From Haematococcus lacustris (Eukaryota > Chlorophyta > Chlorophyceae > Chlamydomonadales > Haematococcaceae): a stretch of 64,000 nucleotides of DNA. Under the pieces are notes generated by a model. The model searched no databases and was not told where the DNA came from. It saw nothing but the letters and a program-made list of their open reading frames with translations. The stretch's first letter is position 1. Each line of letters begins with the position of its first letter. This document shows, piece after piece, positions 23,649 to 34,239 of the stretch. Made by a program: the position numbers and the translations under genes. The DNA lies in assembly GCA_030144725.1 (NCBI GenBank), contig JASKMD010000020.1, positions 558,001 to 622,000 of the forward strand, read 5' to 3'.

Positions 23649-23854
23649 TGGCAATGTATATAGGCAATGTATATAGGCAAGTGCTACTGCTATGCTGTGA
23701 ATTTTATTGCAAGAACTTGGGGTGTTGTAATGGATGGTGTAATGGATTGTGTAATGGATCTCATTTTCGCCCCACTCCGGTTGCCGGCACTCCGGTTGAA
23801 TGGCGACATGATGCCCGCCCTAGCACGCTTGGATGGTGTTGCTAAATCCCTGAG

Positions 23855-26334
23855 ATGCCGCCGAAAAGTAAACGCAAGCGCCCCGTCTCTCCCGCACAGA
23901 GTGCAGCCGGTAAGCCACAAAGCTCGACGGAAGGCTAGTCCCCCCTCCCGACGCGACGCAGTGTGGTCCACGCGACATTCCGCCTCCGCGCATCAAGTTC
24001 TGCGCGTGTGCTGTGCCGTCCCATGTAATGCAGGTGCCAGTGGCAGCGGGCAGCAAGAGGATGAGGGGCAGGGGCAGGGTGAGCAGGAAGTGATCGCAGA
24101 GCGGCGCCAGGTTATCAAGGCAGCCTTTCGCGGCCTTGTGGAGGCAGCGCAGCCTGACCTGAGCCCAGAGGAAGTCGACGCAGTGGTGGCACAGGCCAAC
24201 CAGCGCATGACCATGGGCAGCATGCAGTGTTGCCTGGCAGCGGTCATGTCGCTGAACATGCTGCTCCAGTGCTTCCTAGGTCAGCCCACACCAGGCTTCC
24301 CAGCAGCAGGTCCAGCCCCATGCCCCCCTCCCCAACCTGACCCAGCCTGCCCTCCCTACTCTCACCCCCGCCTCCCCACACGCAGCTCCCCCCGCAGTGC
24401 AGCCCCCCCAGCCCAGCTGCCCCCCCCAGTTCAGTTGGACGTCGAAGACCCCAGCCTGCTGCCACAGATCAAGGCTGCCATGGACCTGCTCACCAATGCA
24501 AGTGTGCAGGAGCACCTGATGCGTGGCCCCCACCACAGCCGCATCAGGCTGCTGCCCGGTGAGGTGGCCGTGTTCGAGCAGCCCAGCAGTGCCTGGCCAG
24601 TTGCCAAGCTTCAGGAGCTGGACCAGGTGCACCTGCAAGGCGACAACAACTCCCTCAATGCCAACGCCACCAAAATCATCACAAGCATCACAGAGTTCTA
24701 CCGTCACCCGCAGCGCTTCATCAGCTTGTGGGCCAAGGCAGTCGGGGTGGTGGGGGGGGGGTTCAGCAAGGAGGCACGAAGGCACTTCCTCCAACTGGTG
24801 CTAGGTAGGCTTGACTACAGCCAGCCAGACCAGGAGCACAAGTGGCGTTTGCCACCCAATAGTGTGCTACGGCAGGATGGGTGGCGGGAAGAGGTAGTCT
24901 GGCACAGGGGGCTGCTGGGGCTGCCGGCTGAGTGGGAGGCGGGAGTAGAGCCGATAGGGAAGGGGGGTGCAGGCTGGCTGCCCATAGAGAACAGGGTGCG
25001 GTACGTCATGTTTCTGAATCGCTGCCTAGAGGCCTGGCAGATAGCCCCCCATGCCCAACCCCATGCCAACAGCCGCCGCCGCCGCACCTGCCCGCGCCCC
25101 TTCACCATGCTCCCTATGGTGGGGGTGCGAGCCAGGCACTTTGTCATCGATGACAGAGTGTTGCGTGGCCTGCTGGCTGACCTGGGTCAGGACACCCTGA
25201 CACGGGCCAGGTTTGAGGCTGACAGCCTGCCCCACTGGCAGCGGTTCATACAGTACAGCCAGCTGCAGAACAGTGGGTGGGACTTTGCCCGTAGGGTGGA
25301 GACGGATGGGGTTAGCCTTAGTGTTCACTTTGTGCGCAGCCAGGCAGTCCATGAGCCAGTGGAGCTGCCCTTCATAGGGCGTGAGCTCACAGCCACGAGC
25401 GACTACAGCCCAGCCACCCACATAGCCGTGGGGGTGGACCCCGGTGTCACCCAGGCCATCAAGGCTGCGCATGCACAGCGGGACCTAGTCACAGGTCAGG
25501 TGGTCAGGCAGTGGGAGTGGGAGCTGACCAAGGGGCAGCTTAAGCATGACAGCGGGCTTACCAAAGCCAAACAGGACACAGCCCGTTGGTCAGCTGCCAT
25601 CCAGCCACAGCTGCAGCAGCTGTCAGATGCCACCCCAGCTGGCACCACCCTGGACGCCCTCCATGCCCACATCCTGGCCCTCAAGGCCACCTGGGCCCAG
25701 GCCCAGCACGGATCCCAGGCCTGACAGGCTTGTGATCGTGGACGAGTTCCGCACCAGCCGCGTCAGCTCCTCTGTGCATGCCCGCCAGCCATGTGAGCTG
25801 CACCTGCCGGCCAACCAGCCTAGGCCCGCAGACTGGGTACCCCCAGCAGGCCAGGTCAACCACCGGCTGTTGCGCCCAGCCTGGAGCGTGCGTCACGCTA
25901 AGTGTGTGCGGGGCCTGAAGTGGTGCCATGAGGTGCCGCCCAACCCCCCTCCCCCTCCCCCTCCCCCAGCCCCCCTTGCTCAGGACCCCCCTGCCCCAGC
26001 CCAGGAGCCACCACCTCCACCTCCCCCTGCCCAGGACCAGCCCCCTGCCCAGCCCCTACCTGGCCCAGTGCCACCACCCCAGGCCCCCCCATGGGGCAGG
26101 TGGCTGGACCGGGACACCAACCCCTGCCTGAACTTCCAACGCATTGGGGAGAGCAAGCAGCGCCCCTTGGAGCTGTGCAGCTGGACTGACCTGAGGGCCC
26201 TGCCCCCCGTTGGCAAGGAGTACCAGCAGCGCTACAAGCTGGTCAATGACCGGCTGCCCAAGGTCAGGCAGAGGCTGCACCGGGCTGCAGAGTACCGGCG
26301 GGGCATTGATGGTCGGGCCCGCAACAATGCGTAG
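23855..26334 (+). pseudogene. Fanzor copy H gene, N-terminus complete, internal deletion before RuvC-II
   Basis: Exon 1 (23855-23909) encodes a basic, nuclear-signal-like start, MPPKSKRKRPVSPAQSAA. A GT...AG intron (23910-24033) joins in phase to exon 2 at 24034 (GASGSGQQEDEGQ). A further optional intron may span about 24279-24430. The long frame continues through TMLPMVGVRARHFVIDDRVL, FARRVETDGVSLSVHF and RuvC-I (IAVGVDPGVTQAIKAA) to a stop at 25724. RuvC-II (VIVDEFRTSRVSSSV) and RuvC-III (WLDRDTNPCLNFQRIG) lie in another frame ending at 26334. By comparison with copy J, the segment between RuvC-I and RuvC-II is deleted at about 25700 and the frame is shifted, so one intact nuclease cannot be made unless an unseen splice bypasses the junction. 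A ~65-residue Pro-rich insert splits the zinc-finger region from RuvC-III. Confidence 0.85.
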
Positions 26335-26551
26335 GCCCTAGTAGTTTGCACTGGCTGGTAGCCATGTAAGCGTAAAGCTGTTAGTTTTGATGATGTGCCC
26401 AGTGGTCAGGGGGTTTGCCCCAGGAACGTGCCATCGACTTGGGGTTTGTGTTCATCAAGGGTGCGACCGAGGATGCTACAACTGGTTTGTAGTAGCTGAG
26501 TGAGATTACCCACAGGCCGACATGTTGTTCCTTGTTGAATGAGTTTTGTTG
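26335..26551 (+). ncRNA. Candidate Fanzor guide RNA / right-end region
   Basis: Non-coding stretch from the stop codon to the element end, conserved in copies J and K and in several detached ends. TnpB and Fanzor guide RNAs (omegaRNA/fRNA) come from exactly this position. It ends in a hairpin whose arms are CAGGCCAACA and TGTTGGCCTG in the best-preserved copy (50309-50352). That this is a guide scaffold is inference; it could equally be the recognition end for mobilisation. Confidence 0.5.
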
Positions 26552-26568
26552 GTCTGACTGTGGGTAAT

Positions 26569-27388
26569 CTACTGGTGTGGGTAAATGGGTAAAAGCTACT
26601 CAAATCAAGTTGAAGCGTCCTCGATTGCACCCTTGATGACTACAAACCCCACACCGGTGGCTCTTTCCCCCTAGACTACTGTGCACCCCATCTGAACTAA
26701 CAGCTTCATGTTTGACAGGCTAACAAACCTCGTGTCCCTCACTAGGGCCTCCATTTGGGTCGGCCCATGAGTGGCCAATAGCGGGACTAACCACATGGTG
26801 TTAAGGGGTATACCCAATGCATCAGTGCATACCACCTAATTCATTGCCTGACCACGAGACCTATAGTGTAGGGTCGGCATGACAAACATGCGTTGGTTGT
26901 GAGCTGATGACAGCATATCTGAGGTATAGGGAAAAATATAGGCGTCCTTATTTTCTCATAATGGGGGCATAATAGGGGCATTATAAGGGGTCAACCGCGC
27001 CGGTCCTCAGAGCTTACAATCGCACGCTTACAAAAACGCGATGGCCTGATGTGACCCTGCAGACGTCGATGGCCTAGCGAGTTGCACGAAATGAATGAAA
27101 GAAATCAATCGCTGCACCATTCCAATGCCAAGCCAAGCATGAAGCCAAGAATGGCAACATCACATGAAGGGCAACATGCCCTGGTGCTGGCACACATAGC
27201 TGCTTATTGGCAGAGAGGAAGGCCATGGCATCAGGGCAGACTCCCTGGGGGACGTATGGCCATGGGGCGGGGGAAGGGTACAGGGGCCGCATGACTAGGG
27301 CCAGGCTGTATTGAACATGGCGCGTTGAAGCCCCCGATAGGAGCGGAGACTGCCTGCGGGCTGTTTAGGACATAGAAGGACATAGCAT
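26569..27388. other. Remnant of older Fanzor 3' end, then gene-free spacer
   Basis: 26569-26665 continues the older 3' end split by element H. From 26666 to 27388 I see no exon, RNA gene or repeat family that I can support. Confidence 0.4.
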
Positions 27389-28332
27389 AGAACATAGCAG
27401 CGGCAGCAGCAGTGGCAACAACGGCAACACTGGCAGCAGCAGAAGCTGCAGCAGCAGCAACAACATCAGCAGCATCAGCAGCAGCAGTGGCTACAGCGGC
27501 AACACCGGCAGCAGCAGCAGCGGTGGCAGCAGCAGCAACTCGCGCGGCAGCAGCAGCAGCAACAACAGCAGGGGCAACAATGGCAACACTGGCAGCAGCA
27601 GAAGCTGCAGCAGCAGCAACAGCATCAGCGGCAGTGGCTACAGCGGCAACACTGGCAGCAGCGACAGCAGCGGCAACACCGGCAGCAGCGGCAACACCGG
27701 CAGCAGCGGCAACACCGGCAGCTGCAGCAGCGGTGGCAGCAGCAGCAGCAGCAGCTCGCGCGGCAGCAGCAGCAATAGCAGCAACAGCAGGGGCAACAAC
27801 GGCAACACTGGCAGCAGCAGAAGCTGCAGCAGCAGCAACAGCATCATCAGCAGCAGCGACAGTGGCTACAGCGGCAACACCGGACGCAGCAGCAGCGGTG
27901 GCAGCAGCAGCAGCAACTCGCGCGGCAGCAGCAGCAGCAGTGGCAGCAGGGGCAACAACGGCAACACTGGCAGCAGCAGAAGCTACAGCAGCAGCAACAG
28001 CATCAGCGGCAGCAGCGGCAGTGGCTACAGCGGCAACACTGGCAGCAGCGACAGCAACGGCAACACCGGCAGCAGCGGCAACACCGGCAGCAGCGGCAAC
28101 ACCGGCAGTTGCAGCAGCGGTGGCAGCAGCAGCAGCAGCAGCTCGCGCGGCAGCAGCAGCAGCAACAGCAGGGGCAACACAGCAACACTAGCAGCAGCAG
28201 AAGCTGCAGCAGCATCAGCAGCAACAGCAGCAAGCGGCAGTGGCTACAGCGGCAACACTGGCAGCAGCGACAGCAGTGGCAACACCGGCGTCAGCAGCAG
28301 CGATGGCAGCAACAGCAGCAGCGGGATTGCAC
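27389..28332. repeat. CAG/GCAACA-rich higher-order repeat
   Basis: Nearly 950 bp of imperfect GCA/GCAACA/GGCAGC repeats with a larger periodicity: the block GGCAACACTGGCAGCAGCAG recurs at about 27426, 27584, 27801 and 27959. The 259-residue Ala/Thr frame starting at 27412 and the poly-Leu and poly-Cys frames on the other strand are repeat translations. Confidence 0.85.
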
Positions 28333-28498
28333 TGGTTGGTGATGCGCAACATGTGATGTGGCATTACACTTGCTCTTGGTGTGCATCTGTGCAATAGAGC
28401 AACATGTAAGCAAGCATCAGCAAATGGTGGCAGAGCAGTGCACGGGACACGTGTTGTGGGCAAGGTGTTGTAATGGTGACAGAGAGCGCAGCACTCAC

Positions 28499-29137
28499 TT
28501 GGCACAAACATGCACATAGCACCACATAGCAGCTTGGGCCTCCTGTAGTAGGCGTCATGGAAATGACGAACGCGCGCATAAAGGGTCTGATGGTAGAGTT
28601 GGGATGAACCTCCAACTGCACGGGTACAGATTACAGCACGTGAGCACATGTTGCAACATGTATTGCAACAGATATAGGCTGCTCAGCATTCCCGCTACTG
28701 CACATGCTACCACGGTGTTGCTGCAACACCGCTCGCATTCTCACCTGCTCGGGTGTTGCGTTTGTCCCCGTAATGGGGAACTTCTTGTCGTTGAACTTAT
28801 AGGTGGACTTAGTTGCAAAGATAGTAGCGTCCTGAGTCGCAAGACCCTCGCGCTGCTGAAGAGCTGTGATTAAGGGATGTGAGAAAGCAAGCCGGCCACC
28901 TTGACCATTGACAACGACCACCTCCTGCGCGTGTGCCGCTGGCATACTTGCATCTGTCGCTACGTTGACATTGGCTATGGGTTGACCATGTGGTAGATGC
29001 GGGCACTGGAGCGAACCGTTTGGGCTGCCAATAGCCAGGGTGGACGCCACGGCTTGCCACAGAGACACGACCAGAACAGGGAGGTGGCATTGGTAACGAG
29101 ATGGCTGAGGCTCGAAGTACGGTGCAGCTTTGGTCAA
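28499..29137 (-). CDS. Candidate two-exon gene of unknown function
   Basis: A frame from below 29137 to 28745 ends at a good donor (CCCGAGCAG|GTGAGA) and can join in phase to 28615-28499, which ends at another donor (TGCCAA|GTGAGT). It includes VVVVNGQGGRLAFSHPLITA, STYKFNDKKFPITGTNATPE and, after the junction, LEVHPNSTIRPFMRAFVISM. There is no ATG at the 5' end; a stop lies just before 29137, so an upstream exon or an acceptor near 29105 is needed. The 3' end is also open. Family not recognised. Confidence 0.3.
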
Positions 29138-29506
29138 TTAGCTCCCAGGTGCCTAACTGTGCTATCTCCCTAGATGTTGCAGGGGCGCCACTGCTCGCTG
29201 CTGCGTCGCTGCCGCATGTGATAGCTGAAGCGGCATGTGATAGCTGACAATTGAGTAGCATTTTCCAACGTGGCTGCCTGGCTGTGCGGCTGTCGGGCTG
29301 TGCGGTTGTGTGGCTGTGCGGCGGTCTCTGTCGACTTGACTGTGGTTGACATCGGTCACACGTCAGTGGCCGCGCAAGTCGTGCAAGCCGCACAAGCTGT
29401 GCAAGCCGCGATGGCGTGCAAAGCAGTCGGGTAGAATAAAGCCCTCAATGGGTTAAGGAATGGCTAGATGAGGCTGTCGGCAAGTCGTGCAAGCCGCTTA
29501 AGCCGA

Positions 29507-29935
29507 GCTACTTATAACTGCCAGGCTGGCGACCGGCAAAACATAATGGTCGAGCGGCAAATGATAATGGTCGAGCGGCAAGTGCACTTTTTGATAATGG
29601 TCGAGCGGCAAAGTGCACTTTTTGATAATGCTCGTGCGGCAAACGAGAGCGTTGGTCCAGCAACTGCGTTGCGAATGCGTTGTTCGTAGTGCTGGTCAAC
29701 GTGGGATAGGGGCGGTCAACGTGGGACGGGTATACAGCTACTACTATTGCTACCTCTACGTTGCTCAAGCGACTCTACGCGATAGCTTAGCGGACGTGCT
29801 ACCTGGCTGGCATGTAACTTATAACTGCCAGGCTGGCGACCGGCAAGACATAATGGTCGAGCGGCAAAGCATAATGGTTGAGCGGCAAAACATAATGGTC
29901 GAGCGGCAAGTGCACTTTTTGATATTGGTCGAGCG
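29507..29935. repeat. Duplicated block with GTCGAGCGGCAA tandem motifs
   Basis: A unit beginning ACTTATAACTGCCAGGCTGG, followed by several ATAATGGTCGAGCGGCAA motifs and AGTGCACTTTTTGAT, occurs at 29507-29650 and again at 29815-29945. No gene seen within 29150-30085. Confidence 0.75.
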
Positions 29936-30085
29936 GCAAGCCCGCTTCTCGCAATACGTTTCGGGGGTGCCTTTGCCTGGCTGTGTCTAGCGGCTGTGTC
30001 TAGTGGTTGCATACAGTGTTGGTCAACGGTGGCGGTTACGGGAATGCGAAACCTCAGATATACCAGATAATCGCCGTTACCTCTC

Positions 30086-30199
30086 GCATTATGCGAACTA
30101 ATGGTCTCGTCCTCGGCTCTGCTACCATACATCCCTCGGCTGCGCCTCGGGATGTATGTCCGCGCCACCTCGGCCTCGTCCATTATTTTCGCATAATGC
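30086..30199. repeat. Long nested inverted repeat 3' of Fanzor I
   Basis: Outer arms GCATTATGCGAACTAATGG and its near-complement CCATTATTTTCGCATAATGC enclose inner arms CATACATCCC and GGGATGTATG with a 13-nt loop. The sequence between outer and inner arms also pairs partly, so a ~50-nt imperfect stem is possible. It lies just downstream of copy I. Confidence 0.75.
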
Positions 30200-30213
30200 T
30201 CTCGGACCGCCAA

Positions 30214-31740
30214 TTATCTACTACTTAAGAAAGGGGGGCACACTACTGCGCCCCAGCAGGCTGCTGCTGCTGTAGCTGGGCCTTGGATGGCTTGTCTCGC
30301 AGCCGCTTGTAGCCTAGGCCTTGGTACTCCTTGCCCTTGGCTGGCAGAGCTGCCTGCTCTGGCCACCAGCACAGCTCCAGTGGGCGCCACCTGCCCAATG
30401 CGCTGCATGTTGAGCGCTGCATTGCAGTCCCTGTCCAGCCACCTGCCTGGCTGTGGTGGGAGCTTGACTTTAGCAGCCTTGCCCTTGGCCTTGCCTTTGC
30501 CCTTCAATGGGCTGGTTGGGCTCAGCGGCCTGCTCAGCCTTGGTGCGCTTGCTGCGCTTGGCTGGCGGGGGAGTGCTGGGTCCTGGCTCTGGGGCTGCTG
30601 GCTGTGTGGCTGCCCGGCTGCTGCATGGGTGCTGTGGGGGCTTGTGGGGGACCACTACTGAGCACCACATCAGGCCCCACACTGGCTGGTCACGCTGCTG
30701 GCTCCAGGCTGGACGCAGCAGGCGGTGTTCCACCTGTCCTGCCGGGGGCTTGCAGTCTGCAGGCCTGGTGGGCTCCTCATGGTCCAGCTCCTCCTCACAG
30801 GGTTGCTGGCCATTCACTGCTGAGCTGACCCGGGTGGTGCGGTGCTCAGCCACTAGCACCACCCTGCCCCGCCGCTGGTCTGAGCCCCTGGGCCTGCACA
30901 CCACCTTGCAGCAGGCACGCAGCACTGCATCAGCTCCCCACCCTCACCCAGCGCCAATGGTAGCTGCACCAAAGAACACTACCAGCTGCTTGGTAAGCCC
31001 ATGGCGCTCCATGGACAACTCAGCCATCTCCTCCTCCAACTGCAGCCATGCACACGAGAAACACACGGTGGCTGGCATGGTGGCATCAGGTTAGGCATGG
31101 CACAGTTAACCACTCTTTCACTTCATGTTGAACCTCTCAGTCCCTTACCCTCCCTCCCACCCACCCTCACCTTCTGGATCGGAGCCAGCCACCGCTGGGT
31201 GGTGCGGCGGGCATTGTTAAGGCCACTGGCCTGCGTCACCTGGCTCTTGGTCAGCTTCCACCAGCGGAGCTGGCCTGGCTCCTGGTCCCTGAGGCTGCAC
31301 TGATTGCCTGTGTGACGCCGGGGTCGATGCCCACCCCAATCTGTGTGGCTGGGTTGAACACGAAGTCACGCTGCTCAGCTATGCGCTTGCCGATGCGGGG
31401 GAGTCCCAGCACATGGGCTGCTACTGCTTCTGCTCTTGGGCGGCTGTTGCTGCTGGCAGCTGGGGGTGGTGGGAAGGAGGGGGGGAAGGGGGCGTGTGTA
31501 GTGCACATTCACGCTGACACCGTTCGTCTCTAATGTCTTCTCAAACTCAACACCACGGTTGGCCAGCTTGCCTGTGGTGAACCATGTGTCCCAGTGCTGG
31601 CTCCTGGCTGGCTCTGTGGTGAAGGCTTATTGTGTCTCCTTGATTAGCCCCAGCTGCTTGCACACCCCATGCGACACCTTGCTGTCCAGCTTGATGAGAA
31701 GTGCATCCCTACCTTGGCCATGGGGGTGAGGGTGAAAGGG
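30214..31740 (-). pseudogene. Fanzor copy I
   Basis: Minus-strand copy readable from the pre-RuvC region to the C-terminus but broken. From 31720: LLIKLDSKVSHGVCKQLGL, then an in-frame stop (KETQ*AFTTE), then TTGKLANRGVEFEKTLETNG, RuvC-I GVGIDPGVTQAISAASG near 31340, a frame change, KSQVTQASGLNNARRTTQRW, WGADAVLRACCKVV, RuvC-II as LVAEHRTTRVSSAV (Glu kept, VDEF changed to VAEH), a zinc-finger-side block (LLRPAWSQQRDQPVWGLMWC), a Lys-rich linker, a frame change and RuvC-III GRWLDRDCNAALNMQRIG. Introns could hide some frame changes, but the internal stop argues for a pseudogene. Its RuvC-III motif is the closest here to the TnpB consensus RDxNAAxN. Confidence 0.75.
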
Positions 31741-32717
31741 GGAGCGCAGGTGAGGATCCGGGGCCCACCCCTACGATCCGGGGCCCACCCCTACCCCTAC
31801 GCTTTGGCTGCCCTGGCGTTGGTGGGGTGGAGGGCTGCTGCCACTGCTCCAGGCACCGGCACACATGCACGCCACGGCGAATGTGGCGGGGCAGGGGCAG
31901 TGTGTCCTAAGATTGTTTGCAAGTAATGCATGCCCTAACCTGCTCGCCACTGCCGACACCGCTGATTAATGCAAGTGCAACCCGTTAATTGAGCTGCAAC
32001 CAGCAATGAGCAGACGACCTCGTCATCCTCACCTCGTGCCTCTCTGACTTCAAGATCCAGGCGCATAAGCTCACAGAGTTCTCCACATGGAGCAGCTGCA
32101 AGTGTCAGCCAGCAAAATCTAGGTGGCAGGCATACTGTACCAAACATTGGTCACTTTCCCCGGCAAATGCCTTACACTCACCCAGATTGTAAGGAGGCAG
32201 GTAAAAGAAACCGCTGTCGTAGGTTCAATACCCGTGTCGTGGGATGGCATTACTTCAGGCTCCTTATATAGCTGCTGGCAACGGTGTAGGGTATGAACAT
32301 GTGCACCGCCTTCAGTCACAATTGTGATATTGGCAACTGCACTCTCCTGGTAGGCTGCCTGCCAATCTTAGTGGCAACAAGGCCCATGTGACGCAAGAGT
32401 CGCATTGGAGTAAACCAGACTGGTATCTACCGAGCGGGGGACCAACCCAGATATGATCTTATAACGGTTACCAACTAGAGCCGTGAGACCAAGTCGGGCA
32501 GCTTACACAGCTTTGGGGGACCTCCTACAGAGCACAGAGTACCGTCGAGTTCACGGTATCAGGTCACTGACCAGGCAAACAGCTACTGCAACCTAGGCAG
32601 CAGCCTCACATTTATGCAGCCTCACTCTACATGGGACATGACCCATAACAAAACCAAAATCACGGCAGCACCTACTGCATGCCCCTATCGAGTTTATACT
32701 GGACAAATGAAAGCTGC
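31741..32717. other. Spacer between Fanzor I and RBCS
   Basis: Should include the RBCS 3' UTR at its right edge. No other gene recognised. A direct duplication CGGGGCCCACCCCTAC (about 31758-31796) is present. Confidence 0.35.
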
Positions 32718-33839
32718 TTATGCCACGGAGCGCTTGCTCAGCTCGCAGTAGTCAGTGGCAGCACGTGGCCGCTGCACCAGAAACGACATGATCTGCACCT
32801 GGCGGACGTTGTCAAAGGCAACCTGCACAACAGCAGCCCAAAATAGAAGAATGGGCAGAGGACAAGGGGATGCCACGCAGGTCATCAGGACCACACAGAA
32901 CATGCAAGTACAGACATGCGTTTGGCAAGCGGATGGGTCACCAGACATACAGGCATGAAGGCGGGAAAGAAACCAGGCATGCATGTGACCAGGCATGTAG
33001 GTCACCAGATGGCAGGCACCCAGGTCTGCAAAAATCAAAGTATGCAGGTAAGGATGCAAGTAATGTTGTCGATACATGCACAGCAGATGCATAGAGTTGC
33101 GATGAGACCAGGGAAATAGCCGGGTTGCCAGGGCCCCTACCATGCGGATGTATGCCTGGGGAAAGGCCTTGGAGGCGCGGCTGATCTCAGTCAGCACGGC
33201 CGAGGGGTCAGTGCAGCCGAACATGGGCAGCTTCCACAGTGTCCAGTACCTGTTGTCGTAGTAGCACTGCGTGGGCAACAGGGAAACGAGACGGGATGCA
33301 TCCAAGGAAATCAAAACTCCTGCCTCGCAGAGTTCGCTGTGCATTGATTGTGATATTAGGCAGTGTAAGCTGCCAGGTAGGACGGCGAGAAGGGCTGAGA
33401 GCTGCAGGCTGGCAGTTCCACTCACGGCGGACACGGAGCCGAAGCGGACAGTGCTGGCATTGCTGACATAGGCCTGGCTGGCGTCAGCGAACTCCAGGCA
33501 GGGAATCCAGCCGTTGCCTACGACGTAGTCGACCTGGCGTGCAATCTGGTCGGAGGTCAAAGGGGGCAGGTACGAGAAGGTCTCATACTGCCTGCGCAGT
33601 AGCAAAGGGGGAGCACAGTTACAACTTGCTGCGGGCTGGAAAAAAAACGGTGGATAAGGTTGCGGCGCTCACTTGTTGTTGATGGGCTGCCAGACCATCA
33701 TCTGGTTAGCACCAGCGGTGGACACCGCGGGGGCGGCCTTCACGCTGGGCTTCAGGGCAGCGCGCACCTGCACGCTGTTGCGTGCAGGGCGGCTGCAGGA
33801 GACTGCAGAGCTGGAGGAGCGGGCTGCGATGGTGGCCAT
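32718..33839 (-). CDS. RBCS: Ribulose-bisphosphate carboxylase small subunit, chloroplast precursor
   Basis: Nuclear-encoded small subunit of RuBisCO, imported into the chloroplast to cap the L8S8 enzyme. Four exons join in phase: 33839-33673, 33591-33426, 33266-33141 and 32822-32718, giving 187 residues (Chlamydomonas RBCS2 is 185). The transit peptide starts [20 protein letters not shown] and the mature chain begins at [20 protein letters not shown]. Diagnostic family blocks follow: [51 protein letters not shown]. The sequence ends LSKRSVA. The intron count and the extended loop region are typical of green algae. The start is supported by the transit peptide. Confidence 0.97.
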
Positions 33840-34239
33840 CTCTGCTAAGTCTCAATGTGTCGTGGCACGTGTGCATTGTTCCTTAAGTTACGTGCTTTTG
33901 GACACTCTAATGACACACTCGCTTTTTCGCAGATTTTCGCAACAAGCCACTGCCCGCGTTAGAAGCCAAGAGCTACGAGCAGCTAGCAGAATCCACAGTC
34001 AAGTTGCGCAGTCGTGTTAGACCTGGAGCGAAACCGGCGAACGAGCGAAACCGGGACTAAGGATAAGAAAAGCGAACAGCGGTTGTGACGTCAAGGCGGT
34101 CCATTGGCTATCTTCGACGCATGCCGTGAAAGCAGGAAAGGGGTTACTGGTCTGCGAGGCCCCGTGAGTCCGATGATGTGTTGATCGATCACGTGTCAGG
34201 GTAGCACTACTCTGATCCCCATGCCCGCTGGTACTGTAT
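33840..34239 (-). promoter_or_regulatory. RBCS upstream region
   Basis: The ~400 bp upstream of the RBCS start should contain its promoter, likely light-responsive by analogy. No TATA box or other site can be assigned with confidence. It abuts the broken GST, whose 3' half is missing. Confidence 0.35.

Larger units (their letters stand above)
23649..26551 (+). mobile_element. Fanzor element H, full-length with target-site duplication
   Basis: Bounded by a direct repeat of GTCTGACTGTGGGTAAT (23632-23648 and 26552-26568), a 16-17 bp target-site duplication. It starts with two tandem copies of a GGCAATGTATATA motif, followed by a ~200 bp leader, the Fanzor gene (23855-26334), then a ~217 bp conserved 3' region ending TTTTGTTGG. 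No terminal inverted repeats belong to the element itself: the inverted match across its borders comes from the older 3' end it landed in. Confidence 0.8.

Noticed and set aside
23667..23854. Upstream extension of the Fanzor H frame to 23667
   Set aside because: Open by chance; the spliced start at 23855 gives a compact basic N-terminus and clean junction, whereas the extension includes the intron and leader.
23600..26568. Terminal inverted repeats on Fanzor element H
   Set aside because: The inverted match between its two borders is between its 3' end and an older, oppositely oriented 3' end at the target site, so it is not a property of the element.
27412..28191. 259-residue Ala/Thr-rich frame
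   Set aside because: Translation of GCA/ACA repeats; the opposite-strand frames are equally open, and there is no exon signal around it.
32380..32540. Possible tRNA gene
   Set aside because: No cloverleaf with proper A and B boxes could be drawn by eye; no tRNA in the window is supported.
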